From: Pseudoscleropodium purum
Taxonomy: Eukaryota; Streptophyta; Bryopsida; Hypnales; Brachytheciaceae
Direction: 5' to 3'
DNA length: 64,000 bases
Assembly (NCBI GenBank): GCA_963969395.1
Contig: OZ017796.1
Location: forward strand, 17,672,501-17,736,500
Position numbers and translations under genes: made by a program. How positions within the stretch are numbered: the first letter of the stretch is position 1; every line of letters starts with the position of its first letter. Below the pieces are notes generated by a model. That model worked only from the letters and a program-made list of their open reading frames with translations, ran no database searches and was not told the DNA's origin. Shown here one piece after another: positions 22,890 to 32,022 of this stretch.

Positions 22890-23014
22890 CGAGTACGTCC
22901 CCGCCCAGGGCAGAAACGTCCCCGCCTATTTTGAGTACGTCCCCGCCCTGACATCGAGTACGTCCCCGCCCTGACAGCGCGGACCAGAAGTATATATGCG
23001 CGTCCCCGCCCTTT
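22890..23014 (+). promoter_or_regulatory. GTACGTCCCCGCC cluster and TATA box upstream of RING gene
   Basis: Five GTACGTCCCCGCCC-type motifs (starting near 22,893, 22,915, 22,934, 22,957 and 22,999), most separated by CTGACA-like spacers, surround a TATATAT box at 22,991-22,997. The conserved start codon of the RING gene (23,127) is about 130 bp further on. On the sense strand the motif has the same orientation as at the transposase and the truncated paralogue. Confidence 0.65.
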
Positions 23015-23126
23015 TAGCAGCTGCCTCACAAACTCCCGTGTGCTCCACCTCTAAGCTGGTTGCCTAGGCGTCCTTGTGAGGTCCTTTTTATATTACGCTC
23101 TTTACTTCAACCCAAACCGCCGTGTG

Positions 23127-25337
23127 ATGGACCCTGCAGTGAAGATGACGAAGGCCGAACGAGACTAAACAAGAAAGAGGACTGGACAGAAGCAACGGAA
23201 ACGGATGAACGTTTTAAACAATCTGTTGAAGTTGGCATTCAGGGGATGGGAAGATGAACCTGATCCATGGAATATGGACACTTGTGCCAATTACATTGAA
23301 TGGTGCCACATTGGCAAGTCTTTTCCCATAGCCCGGCACAACTATCACCATCGCTTCCACAAGGCCAATTTGAGGTTCTGTACCGACGACGCATTTAAGA
23401 ATCGTTGCATTGAAGTCTATCAAGTGTTATACGATAGACCAACGGTGGAACGCAATGAAATTAACCTTTTCATTGCAAGAGGGGTACATGTAGAGGTTAA
23501 GCTAGGGAAGAGGGTGGATTGGTCAACCATCAAGGAGAGAGGTTCCAAAATAAAAGTTCCTCATTCCACCAATGGATTGATTCCAATGGGTGTACGAAGG
23601 TACCCTAACGGCGGATTGGGGTTCGTGAGGCCACTGACTGAGTTGCCCCCTAACACATATGTAACCAATGACTCTTCTCCTGATGATGACTCCGACGGGA
23701 CGCGCACTCCACCGCATGCTCTAGGTAATAGAGTGGAACATCGGGTGAAAAGAAGAAGGGAGAAGGAAATGAGCACAGAAGAAGTTGTCTCGGAAGCAGT
23801 TTTAAATGACCGACTACAAGATTCAATGGAAGTAGAAGATCTTCGGCTACCAAATGAAGCTGTCGAAAGTGAAGAAGATACAATCCCAGCCTTGAAGAGT
23901 AACCTCAACGAAAAAAGAAAGGAAATTCAAAACTTGTTAGAAGACACTCACAAGTTGAAGGTCGAGATCCAACAAAAGAACGATGTCATTGACCGACAGT
24001 CCCAAGAAATTGCCCGCCTTACAAGAGCTCTACAAGCTGGTAATGTATTCAGCGAAGGCCACGTTGGCGAAGGTCTGCACAAAGCTGGTCACCCGTCTCA
24101 CTTTACTGTAGGTGCCGAAGAGCTAGAAGTGCTTCGTGGAAAAAATGTCGAGCTCCAGAAACATTTGGATGCATTGGTGTCACAGTATTATGAGTGGAAG
24201 TTGGTGTGTGTATTTACTGTGGACAAGAACCAACAAATGGAAGCAGAATTGAAGAAAATTGCCAATCATTATGCAGTGCACAATCAAGAACGTGTTTTTG
24301 GCTTAACATCATGGGAACTAATGGATGAGTTATTCTCGGACAAAATGGAGACCAAAGTTGGAGTTGGAAATCAGACCATCATTGATTGGCCTCGAAATGG
24401 GTGGGATTTTGAAAATGAAAGGTCTGCCCATGTGACTAAACCGAGTACATTGTTGTGGCCAAAACCACCGAGCTTTGTGTTCGATGGTACACAATGTCCA
24501 ATGTGTTTGAATGCCTTTGGCCCCGAAGGTGGATTCCAATTGGGCACATGTGAGCATTTGTATCATCCAATTTGTTTGATTGCATTAATGGTCAATCGAA
24601 GGCGTTGCGTACTTTGCAAGGCTCCTTTCCATGAGCGTTTGTACAAGCTATTTGGCTTGTACGAGCATATGCCGCCAAGCTGGGAATTTGATGTAATGAA
24701 TGCTCCAGATCATCCACAGAAATGGGGAGAAGACCTCATTTGGAATTGGCGTTATAAGTATCACTCTTTAGAGGTCTCTGGGCTTTCCAACAACTGGCGA
24801 TGGGAATCAAACCCAACTAAAGTTGTTCGTGTGTGCCACAATTTGATTAAAGGCACGGACGCTATTAGTGAAGGAAGAAGAAATTTCTTCTACCAATGCT
24901 TCAATGGCTATTGGGATGGAAATGAGCATCAATTTCAATTTGGACCACATCCAAAGGGTTGGATTTGGGGCAATGACGGACAACGTATCACCGATGACGA
25001 CGGAGTTCAACTTGTGGATCCTGGTGAATATGTACCTCCTACCGCACGAGAAAGAGTGATGATGTCTGAATCTGAATGGAGAGAGCAATTCAAAAATGAT
25101 GTTGTAGACTTCTTGCTAGAAGAACACAGTCCGGGAACTCGTATAGCTCTTCAAGAACTTCAACAATCTCAAATCCTGAGGGGCCTACTGGAGGAGGATG
25201 GACCAGCAAGATGAACACGCGGTGCAATGCGGCGACTTCGTTTGGACTCCAATGAAGATGATATTCCAATGTCCGGGACGCATGACACCGAGGCCGGTAC
25301 AAGTGGTACCTCAAATAGCCTAGTTCATTTGGACTAA
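23127..25337 (+). pseudogene. Coiled-coil RING-H2 cargo protein, two in-frame stops; open core 23,205-25,214
   Basis: The longest open part is 669 codons from the ATG at 23,205. By comparison with the paralogue at 27,373-28,338 the family start is ATG 23,127 (MDPAVKMTKAERD), giving a basic leader, but codon 14 is TAA (23,166-23,168) where the paralogue has Lys. Residues below count from 23,205. About 10-140 is a domain shared with the paralogue (DPWNMDTCANYIEWCH, LGKRVDWSTIKERGSKIKVP, NGLIPMGV). About 225-281 is coiled coil. A canonical RING-H2 has ligands C431, C434, C449, H451, H454, C457, C468, C471. A Trp-rich tail follows (WNWRYKYHSLEVSGL, FGPHPKGWIWGNDGQ). After TGA at 25,212-25,214 the frame continues 40 sensible codons to TAA 25,335-25,337, so that TGA is probably also a mutation. 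E3 ubiquitin ligase activity is inferred from the RING alone. Confidence 0.8.
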
Positions 25338-27372
25338 GTGCACTTTTGCGTACTTCAAGCATTTGGAAAAATGTAAATATATAGCTATGTAAAGGCTGCT
25401 AGTTTTTATCTTTTTAGCTACTATTATATGTGTGGAACTTTGTTTGATTACATTGTTGACTTTGTCCAATTTTTCAATACCATATTGTGCGACACATATG
25501 AAATAAAAATGCTCTTTTTATGACCTACGTATTACTTTCATTTTTAAAGTTTAAGGTGCATACAACTGGAAATGATTTCTTGGTAATGCAACTTTAGAAT
25601 GTTTTTGGTTTCTTGAATCCCTGAGTCCCAGCCCAACGTCCCCGTCCAAGTGTCCAAAGTCGAATCATGACACCTTTGAAGGAGTTTGGGGGTTTGGGAG
25701 TTATGAATTCAAAAAGTCCCATTGTTCCTAAGGGAGACAAATGCATTTTTGGGCAAGTATGTACGGGCTGAATTTTCGTCCAGATTTTTCACAATGCCTT
25801 TTTTCAGAGAAAAAAATTGATAAGCTTCATGGAAATATAATTTTTTTTCAATAGGTGTATGGGAACAAAAATTATGCCCAAATAAGCTCAAAATAGTGGA
25901 CAAGAGGCAGTTCGGTCAGCCAAAAAATTTTCAGCATACTTTGAATTTTTTCTGCAGAATTTTTTTTCTCATAGATTAAATTTTTGTCTATCTGGAAAGC
26001 TTTGATTAATTTCATTTGGATTTGTTATGAGGAAGTTATGGACATTCTAGTTTTTCTGGCAATTACAGCATGTTCTTGGAAAAAACGACTTGCACGATTC
26101 ATTTGTCAATGCATGCTTTGCATTTTTTCCAAAAAAAATAAATTTGCGTGGTTTGATTTACTTTGTAGAACAATCTTCCTATTGGATTAGTGCATTTTAA
26201 TTCCATCTACCCCATATTGATATTTTAGGTTTTCATTTTGTCTAGTACATATTTCTAGTTACCAATTGTTTTAAGAATGAAAATTAAGTTTTCATTTTTT
26301 TTTTTTTTTCTTTGGACTCTGAACTCTAATCTCCACTATGAAGATTTAAAGCTCGGAGCTTTGTAGTGCAAAAATTTTAAGTTGAAAATGTTCAAAGTCA
26401 AAAAATCCAGTTGCTCAATGTGTGGAAAAGCTTGCTTTTTCTACTTTAAACGCAAATATCTTGCAATTTATTCAATCACAATTTTTGGTTTTTTTCCCAC
26501 ACTAGTTTATACTAGTCAGGTGTAATATCCTACGGTTAGATGTGAAAATAAATGAATTTCAATATTTTCTTAGTCTTTGCTATAGAAATGGCAGTTTTGA
26601 GTGTTTTTGGGCTAGATAAGGCCTTGGCCCTTTAGGGATTACACTTTAACTCACAAAAAACGGGAGCTATTCAATTCATAAGGAATGTGCATACAATACA
26701 AATACACACCTAAAAAATTAAAATGGCACTGTATACATATGAAATGTCTAAAAGTTTGCAAAAGAGCAAAATGAATTTCTTATGAATGCAAAAGTTTGAC
26801 AATTAGATCACAAAATAGAATTAAAAAAGTAAAAAAAGTAAAAATTATATTGAAAGACACATTTCAATGTACACATTGCTGGATTAGAATTCACGCCCTA
26901 ATTAATATTTATATGAATTATGTAATTTAATTTTTTTTCTAAATTTTTTATTTATTGCATTAACACCTAATGGACCAGGGTTATTTTTTAAAAAGACATT
27001 GTGCAAAAAGCCAATTTTTGGGTATGTTATTAAAAATTCAAAAATTCAAAAAGAATTGTTTCATAAAAAATTCAACCAAACATCCTTGAAGTTCAGTACT
27101 TTACAAAAGTATGGTCAAGATATGAGATGTTTAAGTAAAAATAAGTATGAACCCTAAACCAACACAATAAATGTATATGAAATGAAGCAATCCAATTTTG
27201 CAAGTGACACGTCTTTAGCCAAAAATAATTTTTGTATTTTGGATGGGTAATACCGTAGAATATGAATATATTGATAAAAATTGTCTCATTACATGAGCAC
27301 AACTGTACAGAACTAAAAAAGAACATGAAAATTTAAAAACCTCGAGATAGCTATGTAATTGGATATTGCTAA
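25338..27372. other. AT-rich spacer inside giant hAT
   Basis: About 2 kb of non-coding AT-rich DNA between the RING gene and its convergent paralogue. CCTTTAGGGATTA near 26,628 resembles the right end of the TTAA-flanked elements, but no partner end was found. Confidence 0.5.
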
Positions 27373-28338
27373 CTAATTCCTTGATGTAGCAAGCTCTAAA
27401 GCATGTTCCAATCGTGCAATTTCTTGTCTGAGATTGCTGATGACTTGGTTCTTTTCTTCCAACGCCGCCCTCAACGTGTGCCTGTAATCGTGCAGACGAT
27501 TAATTTCTTCGTGTTTTTCAGCAAGTTCGTTCTTCAAGGCCGAGATTGTATCATATACATTTCTTCTATTTTCAGTGGGTTGTGCGTAAACTTCCTCGTG
27601 CACTTCATTTTGGATTTCATGTTGAGGTTGAGGATCTCGAGCATATTGTAGGGCCCTCCTCCGCCTACCACGTTGTTCCCCTTTGGCCGTCAGAGGACGC
27701 GGTGGAGTACGTGCTCCATCTGAATCGTCATCCGTCGTAGAATCCTCGGTGTCATCATGAGCTGTAGGGGGATTTACGATTGTCTTCAAGTGCCCCAACC
27801 CACCTTCGGGAAACGTTAGAACACCCATTGGAATTAGTCCATTGCTTGGATGAGGAACTTTTATTTTGGAACCTCTCTCCTTGATGGTTGACCAATCCAC
27901 CCTCTTCCCTAGCATGACCTCTGCGTGTACTCCTCTTGCAATGAAAAGGTGAACTTCATTGCGCTCCACCTTCGCTCTATTGTAAAGGACTTGGTAGACT
28001 TCAATGCACCGATTTTTGAATGCATCATTCATGCAATATCGCAAATTTGCTTTGTGGAAGTATCGGTGGTAGTGGTGTCGTTCTTCAGGAAAGGCCTTGT
28101 CGATGTGACACCACTCAATGTAATCCGCACACGTGTCCATGCTCCACGGGTCCTGTACTTCCTCCCACCCCTTGAAAGCAATTTTTAACGGATTTCGTAA
28201 AACATGCATCCGCTTCTTCTGTACCTGTCCACTTCTCTTTCTTGTTTTGTCTCGCTCGTTTTTCGTCATCCGTGGTGATGTGTCCATCGCACGATGTTTG
28301 TGCAACAAAAATGACGTGGAATGTGATGTAGGGCCCAT
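27373..28338 (-). CDS. Truncated paralogue of the RING cargo protein (no RING)
   Basis: An intact 321-codon frame. The first ATG is 28,338, but the start conserved with the RING gene is MDTSPRMTKNERDKTRKR at 28,290, and the upstream DNA of the two copies also aligns. It contains the basic leader, the shared domain (DPWSMDTCADYIEWCH, LGKRVDWSTIKERGSKIKVP, NGLIPMGV), an Asp/Ser/Thr-rich linker (DDTEDSTTDDDSDGARTPP) and a coiled coil at the end (ISALKNELAEKHEEINRL; QEIARLEHALEL). It stops just after the coiled coil; the DNA beyond shows no CxxC or RING remnant. It could pair with the RING protein through the coiled coil and act as a modulator; this is inference. Function unknown. Divergent from the kinase-like gene, with 358 bp between the start codons. 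Confidence 0.75.
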   Translation of the reverse strand: MGPTSHSTSFLLHKHRAMDTSPRMTKNERDKTRKRSGQVQKKRMHVLRNPLKIAFKGWEEVQDPWSMDTCADYIEWCHIDKAFPEERHHYHRYFHKANLRYCMNDAFKNRCIEVYQVLYNRAKVERNEVHLFIARGVHAEVMLGKRVDWSTIKERGSKIKVPHPSNGLIPMGVLTFPEGGLGHLKTIVNPPTAHDDTEDSTTDDDSDGARTPPRPLTAKGEQRGRRRRALQYARDPQPQHEIQNEVHEEVYAQPTENRRNVYDTISALKNELAEKHEEINRLHDYRHTLRAALEEKNQVISNLRQEIARLEHALELATSRN

Positions 28339-28416
28339 TGAGACGCCCAGACAACCAGCTCAGAGGTGGCGCACGAGGGAGTTCAGAGGGCAGAAAGTGA
28401 GGAGGCGGGCACGGCC

Positions 28417-28550
28417 TTTTATACCGGGGAGCGCGGACGTCAAGGCAAGGGCGGGGACGTACTCGCGACAGGGCGGGGACGAACTGGGGGCAGGGCGGGG
28501 ACGTATTCGCGGGGTGGGCGGGGAAGTGGTTTTTGCCTTCCCTATATATT
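28417..28550. promoter_or_regulatory. Bidirectional promoter between paralogue and kinase-like gene
   Basis: On the minus strand TATAAAA (28,417-28,423) lies about 80 bp before the paralogue start. On the plus strand TATATATT (28,543-28,550) lies about 150 bp before the kinase-like ATG. Between them are four GGGCGGGGACGTAC-type motifs (near 28,449, 28,470, 28,492 and 28,515). Orientation relative to the paralogue is the same as at the transposase and RING genes. Divergent transcription is inferred from the two TATA boxes. Confidence 0.65.
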
Positions 28551-28696
28551 TTTTTTTTGCTCATTTTGACATTGCCAGGCCTTCACTTTTAGCCTCACGT
28601 GTTAGTTCACGATTTGCGACCTATACAGTGAGTCGGAGGGTGCATAGGTGTGGCGCTTTATTTGTACGGGAGATTTTCGAATTTTTTTCGAATACT

Positions 28697-30274
28697 ATGG
28701 CTGCATCAAGAAGTGGTTCGACGGGGAAACGCCCAATGGCCTGGGACTTGGATGTGCCCATCGAAGAAATAGTTGTTGCCGAGCAGAGCACTCAACCGTC
28801 ATCATCTTCGAATCCGACATCATCAAGTCATAAGAAAGTAAAACCGGCGCGACCCGATTGGCCTCCGATAGAGTACACACAAAAGGCACGATCAATAGGT
28901 GTGGATTTTTATCGACGACAGAGTTTAGCAATGTTGGAGAGGGAATACGTCAACAAGAACGAAAATGGTTACCATGAACTCTTGGAGAAGCTACGTTACG
29001 AGATTGAAGTGACTATGGAATCATCTGAAGACTTCAACAATTACCAAGATTATTGGTTAGCTTCGGAGTGGCTTGAAAAAACTGTGAAGGCTTTGGCAAC
29101 AAATATCGTGACGCAATGGCGTTACGATGCTAATAAAAAGGAGAATAGAACTGACTGGGATGTTGCAGACGAGGAACTTTTTGCAGAACTATCGATGATC
29201 GAGACATTTTGCCAAGGTTTTTCAAAATCACGGGCACGAGGAAAATTACCATGGAAGGAATCCATAGAGAATGCTGTATTGACGCACTGCGTTAGTGGAA
29301 CGTTTCAGTGGCTTGACAGCTCAATAAAAGTTGTACAGATGCCGGGATTTACAGCGGAAGGAGGGTATGGGACTGTGATGAAGGTGCACATCACAAGACT
29401 GAACAACATGCCAATGTGGATGGATTTTGCCGAGAAACGTCTCAAAGAAGAGAATCAGAAGAAAAAACGTTTGGAAATCATAAATGAGGCTGGAGGATGT
29501 CCCGTGAAGCATCCGGGCATCATCAGACTTTCGTATTTGAATCCCAAAACAATGGCCGGTTATTCGTTGTGGTGGAATGGTGGATCTTTGGCAAGTTTTT
29601 GGAAGAATATGGACAACAAGGTTTCTAAGGTGCTGGAAATCGAAGACATTGTTAAGCAACACGACTTAGAGCTAAGCAAAGCGCAACTGGAATGGGTTGC
29701 AACGTATAGGAAAAATCGCGTTGCATTGGCGTTGTCCTTGCTTGTGACAGTCTGGAAATGTCACAATGAGAACTATATGCACAACGATTTATCTCCATCC
29801 AATGTGTTGCTACATTTTGACCCTTGGAAGAAGAATAGAATATACATTGGTATATGTGATTGGGGAATATCAAGCCGAGTTGTGGAGAAGGAGCCATCAA
29901 AATATGGCTATGACAGCATGGAAAAGCTAGCGAAAGTGAAGCAGGTGAAAAAATTTGTTGCTCCAGAATTGTTCTATGTATACGGAAGTATAGGTTCAGA
30001 GAACTCGTTGGAAGTGATGCAACGAAGGCATCTGTATAGTGTAGCAGCTGATACATATTCTGCAGGATGGATAGCACAAAAGATTTGGAATGAGGAGTGG
30101 GATTCCCAGTACTTCGTTAAAGAAAAATGCATGAATTATGCATTACTTAAAACACATCTTCAAAGCTTGCAAAAGGAAGATGTGAATGATCGGACAACTA
30201 TAGGAGATGTTCTGGAGACATTGAGAAAACCACCGTACGGTTGGCTAATGCCAGAATGTTGTTATCGTAGATAG
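28697..30274 (+). CDS. Protein-kinase-like cargo protein
   Basis: I take ATG 28,697 (MAASRSGSTGKRPMAWDL) as the start: the frame is open further upstream, but that part crosses the motif cluster and TATA box. 525 codons. The N-terminal 200 residues include a Ser-rich linker and are unrecognised. The kinase-like domain runs from about 215: glycine loop EGGYGTV (221-227), VAIK-type lysine in FAEKRL (K247), catalytic loop MHNDLSPSNVLL (D364, N369; HND instead of HRD), DWG instead of DFG (D388), and APE at 422-424. ATP-binding and catalytic residues are kept, so activity is possible though atypical. After the TAG (30,272-30,274) the frame continues 47 codons, beginning with an Arg/Gly-rich stretch (RRGGRRRRGYEGR), so this stop may be a recent CAG-to-TAG change. 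Substrate unknown. Confidence 0.75.
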   Translation: MAASRSGSTGKRPMAWDLDVPIEEIVVAEQSTQPSSSSNPTSSSHKKVKPARPDWPPIEYTQKARSIGVDFYRRQSLAMLEREYVNKNENGYHELLEKLRYEIEVTMESSEDFNNYQDYWLASEWLEKTVKALATNIVTQWRYDANKKENRTDWDVADEELFAELSMIETFCQGFSKSRARGKLPWKESIENAVLTHCVSGTFQWLDSSIKVVQMPGFTAEGGYGTVMKVHITRLNNMPMWMDFAEKRLKEENQKKKRLEIINEAGGCPVKHPGIIRLSYLNPKTMAGYSLWWNGGSLASFWKNMDNKVSKVLEIEDIVKQHDLELSKAQLEWVATYRKNRVALALSLLVTVWKCHNENYMHNDLSPSNVLLHFDPWKKNRIYIGICDWGISSRVVEKEPSKYGYDSMEKLAKVKQVKKFVAPELFYVYGSIGSENSLEVMQRRHLYSVAADTYSAGWIAQKIWNEEWDSQYFVKEKCMNYALLKTHLQSLQKEDVNDRTTIGDVLETLRKPPYGWLMPECCYRR

Positions 30275-31800
30275 GAGTTTAGAAGTCGTATATATTCTAG
30301 AAGAGGTGGTAGAAGAAGAAGAGGTTATGAAGGACGTAATGTGAGTTCTTTGAACATGCTTTATGTACTCGGAATTATCCGAGAATTATATTATTTTAAA
30401 AAAGTAAAAATTTTCTGACACTTGCGTTTACCTTAATTACTTAATGTTTTGGAGTATTTTTTTACTATAAACATTCCAAAATTGCCATTTTTACTGCGAG
30501 GACCAAAATGTAATAAAATAAAAAAATTAAACACATATAACGGTAGGATTTTGCAGTATGCTAATTTAAAAAGATGTGAAATGAATTCCCGATATTTTTG
30601 CTTGGAAGATTGGGAGATATGGACAGTTTGAAAGTTGAAACAAATAGGATTACTTTATTTCATTGGAGGGTATAATGTTGGCTAAAACTAAAACAATACT
30701 TATTCCTGCAAAGAATTAAACAAGTGTGGGCTTCCTTTAAAAAAGTGTGAGCTTTGTTTTGGAAAAAATTTGTAGAATACAAAAAATTGGGAGTATTACA
30801 GTCAAAAGTTCTAGTCTTGGAGGGAGGGAGTGAATTGGAGAATTAAGAAAAATTTCAAAGCATGTGGATTTCAGTTTGGAGAGTCTTTATGGAAAGAAAA
30901 AAATGGAAATGTTGGAGACTTCCGGACTTGGGGTTTAGGTTTGTTGAGTCTTTGTGGAATGCAAAACAGAAAAAAGAGGGTTTAAGTTTAAGATTTTAAT
31001 TTTTTAGGGATTTGTTGGATTGAATTTTTGGGGGGGAGTATGTGGGTTTAGATTTGGTGGAAGTTGGTGGAAGATTCAAAAATTTCGGAGTGTGTGGGAC
31101 TGTGGATTTATTGTTAGAGGGACTTGATGCAATGGAAAAAGATAGGGAGGGTTTGTTTTTGCATTTGGCTAAAATTGATGGATTAAAAAAATATTTGGGA
31201 GTGTGTTAGTTTAGGTTTAGAAGGGCGTGGAGTAATAATTTTTTTGGGGGGGGGGATTACGGTTTAGGTTTACCAAAGACTTCATAAATTTTTACCATAT
31301 GATTTCAGTCAAGTAAAGTATAAGATCCTACAATTAGATTCTATTTTTTATTTGTTTGTTTGTTTTGTTAGATGAATGCAACAGAAGGGGCAATTTTGAG
31401 TGGTTTTGGACAAACAAATGATTTTGGTCCTTTAGGAGTTAAAATGTAAGATATAAAAGTAAGAAGACTATATTCAATTAGACAAGATGTTTCACCATTT
31501 CTAAGTATATGAACCAGGTGAAAAATGGCTAAATGAAGATCCAACATTATCCCATGAACGTCCAGAGTCATCTCTAGAATTGAGAATTTTGGAAAAAACC
31601 GTTATAATGTGTGGTTTCAAATAATATTTCGAAAGTCACATACAAAGGAAAGTTATAGATTTAGAGTTTTAGATTCCATCCATACGGTTAGATTCATCAA
31701 TGTTATCTCCATTATTTTTTTACAAATTTTGAAAGGGGAAATCCAAAATTCCTTCTAAATTCAATTACAAGCAAAATATTATCAATTTTTCAATCAAATT
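30275..31800. other. AT-rich right arm of giant hAT
   Basis: Non-coding. The first 140 bp may be a former extension of the kinase-like frame. TCCTTTAGGAGTTAA near 31,430 looks like a TTAA-type element end, with no clear partner. Otherwise nothing is recognised. Confidence 0.5.
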
Positions 31801-31817
31801 TGTTGGATTAGATTTGA

Positions 31818-32022
31818 AATACGTCCCCGCCCCGAAATACGTCCCCGCCCTAATGCCACGCTGGACGCCACGTGTTGACGATTTTCGTTTCCATTGGGTG
31901 ATTTTTCATCCGCTAAAAGTCAGCTGCCCGTTGACCATTTCGGACGGACACAACTTCAATCGGACGTCCCGGACGGACGGACGGACGGTCTGTCCGTCCA
32001 GTTTGACAACCCTGATCATGTG
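31818..32022. repeat. Right subterminal motifs, TIR and TSD of giant hAT
   Basis: Two ATACGTCCCCGCCC motifs (31,820-31,850) point inward, mirroring the left cluster. ACGCCACGTG-type sequence and the subterminal zone CGGACGTCC plus tandem GGAC GGAC follow (31,940-32,000). Next are the terminal repeat TTTGACAACCCTG (32,002-32,014) and the target duplication ATCATGTG (32,015-32,022). Confidence 0.9.

Larger units (their letters stand above)
15208..32014. mobile_element. 16.8-kb composite hAT transposon with cargo genes
   Basis: Both ends carry the perfect 13-bp inverted repeat CAGGGTTGTCAAA (15,208-15,220; complement at 32,002-32,014). It is flanked by a perfect 8-bp duplication ATCATGTG (15,200-15,207 and 32,015-32,022). 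Eight-bp duplications and CAGGG-type ends are hAT features. The target is the reverse-transcriptase region of a Copia element, whose coding sequence continues on the other side. Both ends share subterminal GGACG repeats and then GGCGGGGACGTA motifs pointing inward. Inside are a hAT transposase (minus), a RING-H2 gene (plus), its truncated paralogue (minus) and a kinase-like gene (plus), plus a GC-rich repeat array and a 56-bp satellite. Typical hAT elements are a few kb, so size and cargo are exceptional. Confidence 0.9.

Noticed and set aside
28133..28696. Upstream in-frame extension of the kinase-like protein
   Set aside because: It crosses the motif cluster and TATA box and overlaps the divergent paralogue. 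The ATG at 28,697 fits the promoter better.
15208..32014. Helitron or Mutator origin for the giant element
   Set aside because: It has TIRs and an exact 8-bp duplication plus a hAT transposase, which excludes Helitron and the 9-bp Mutator pattern.
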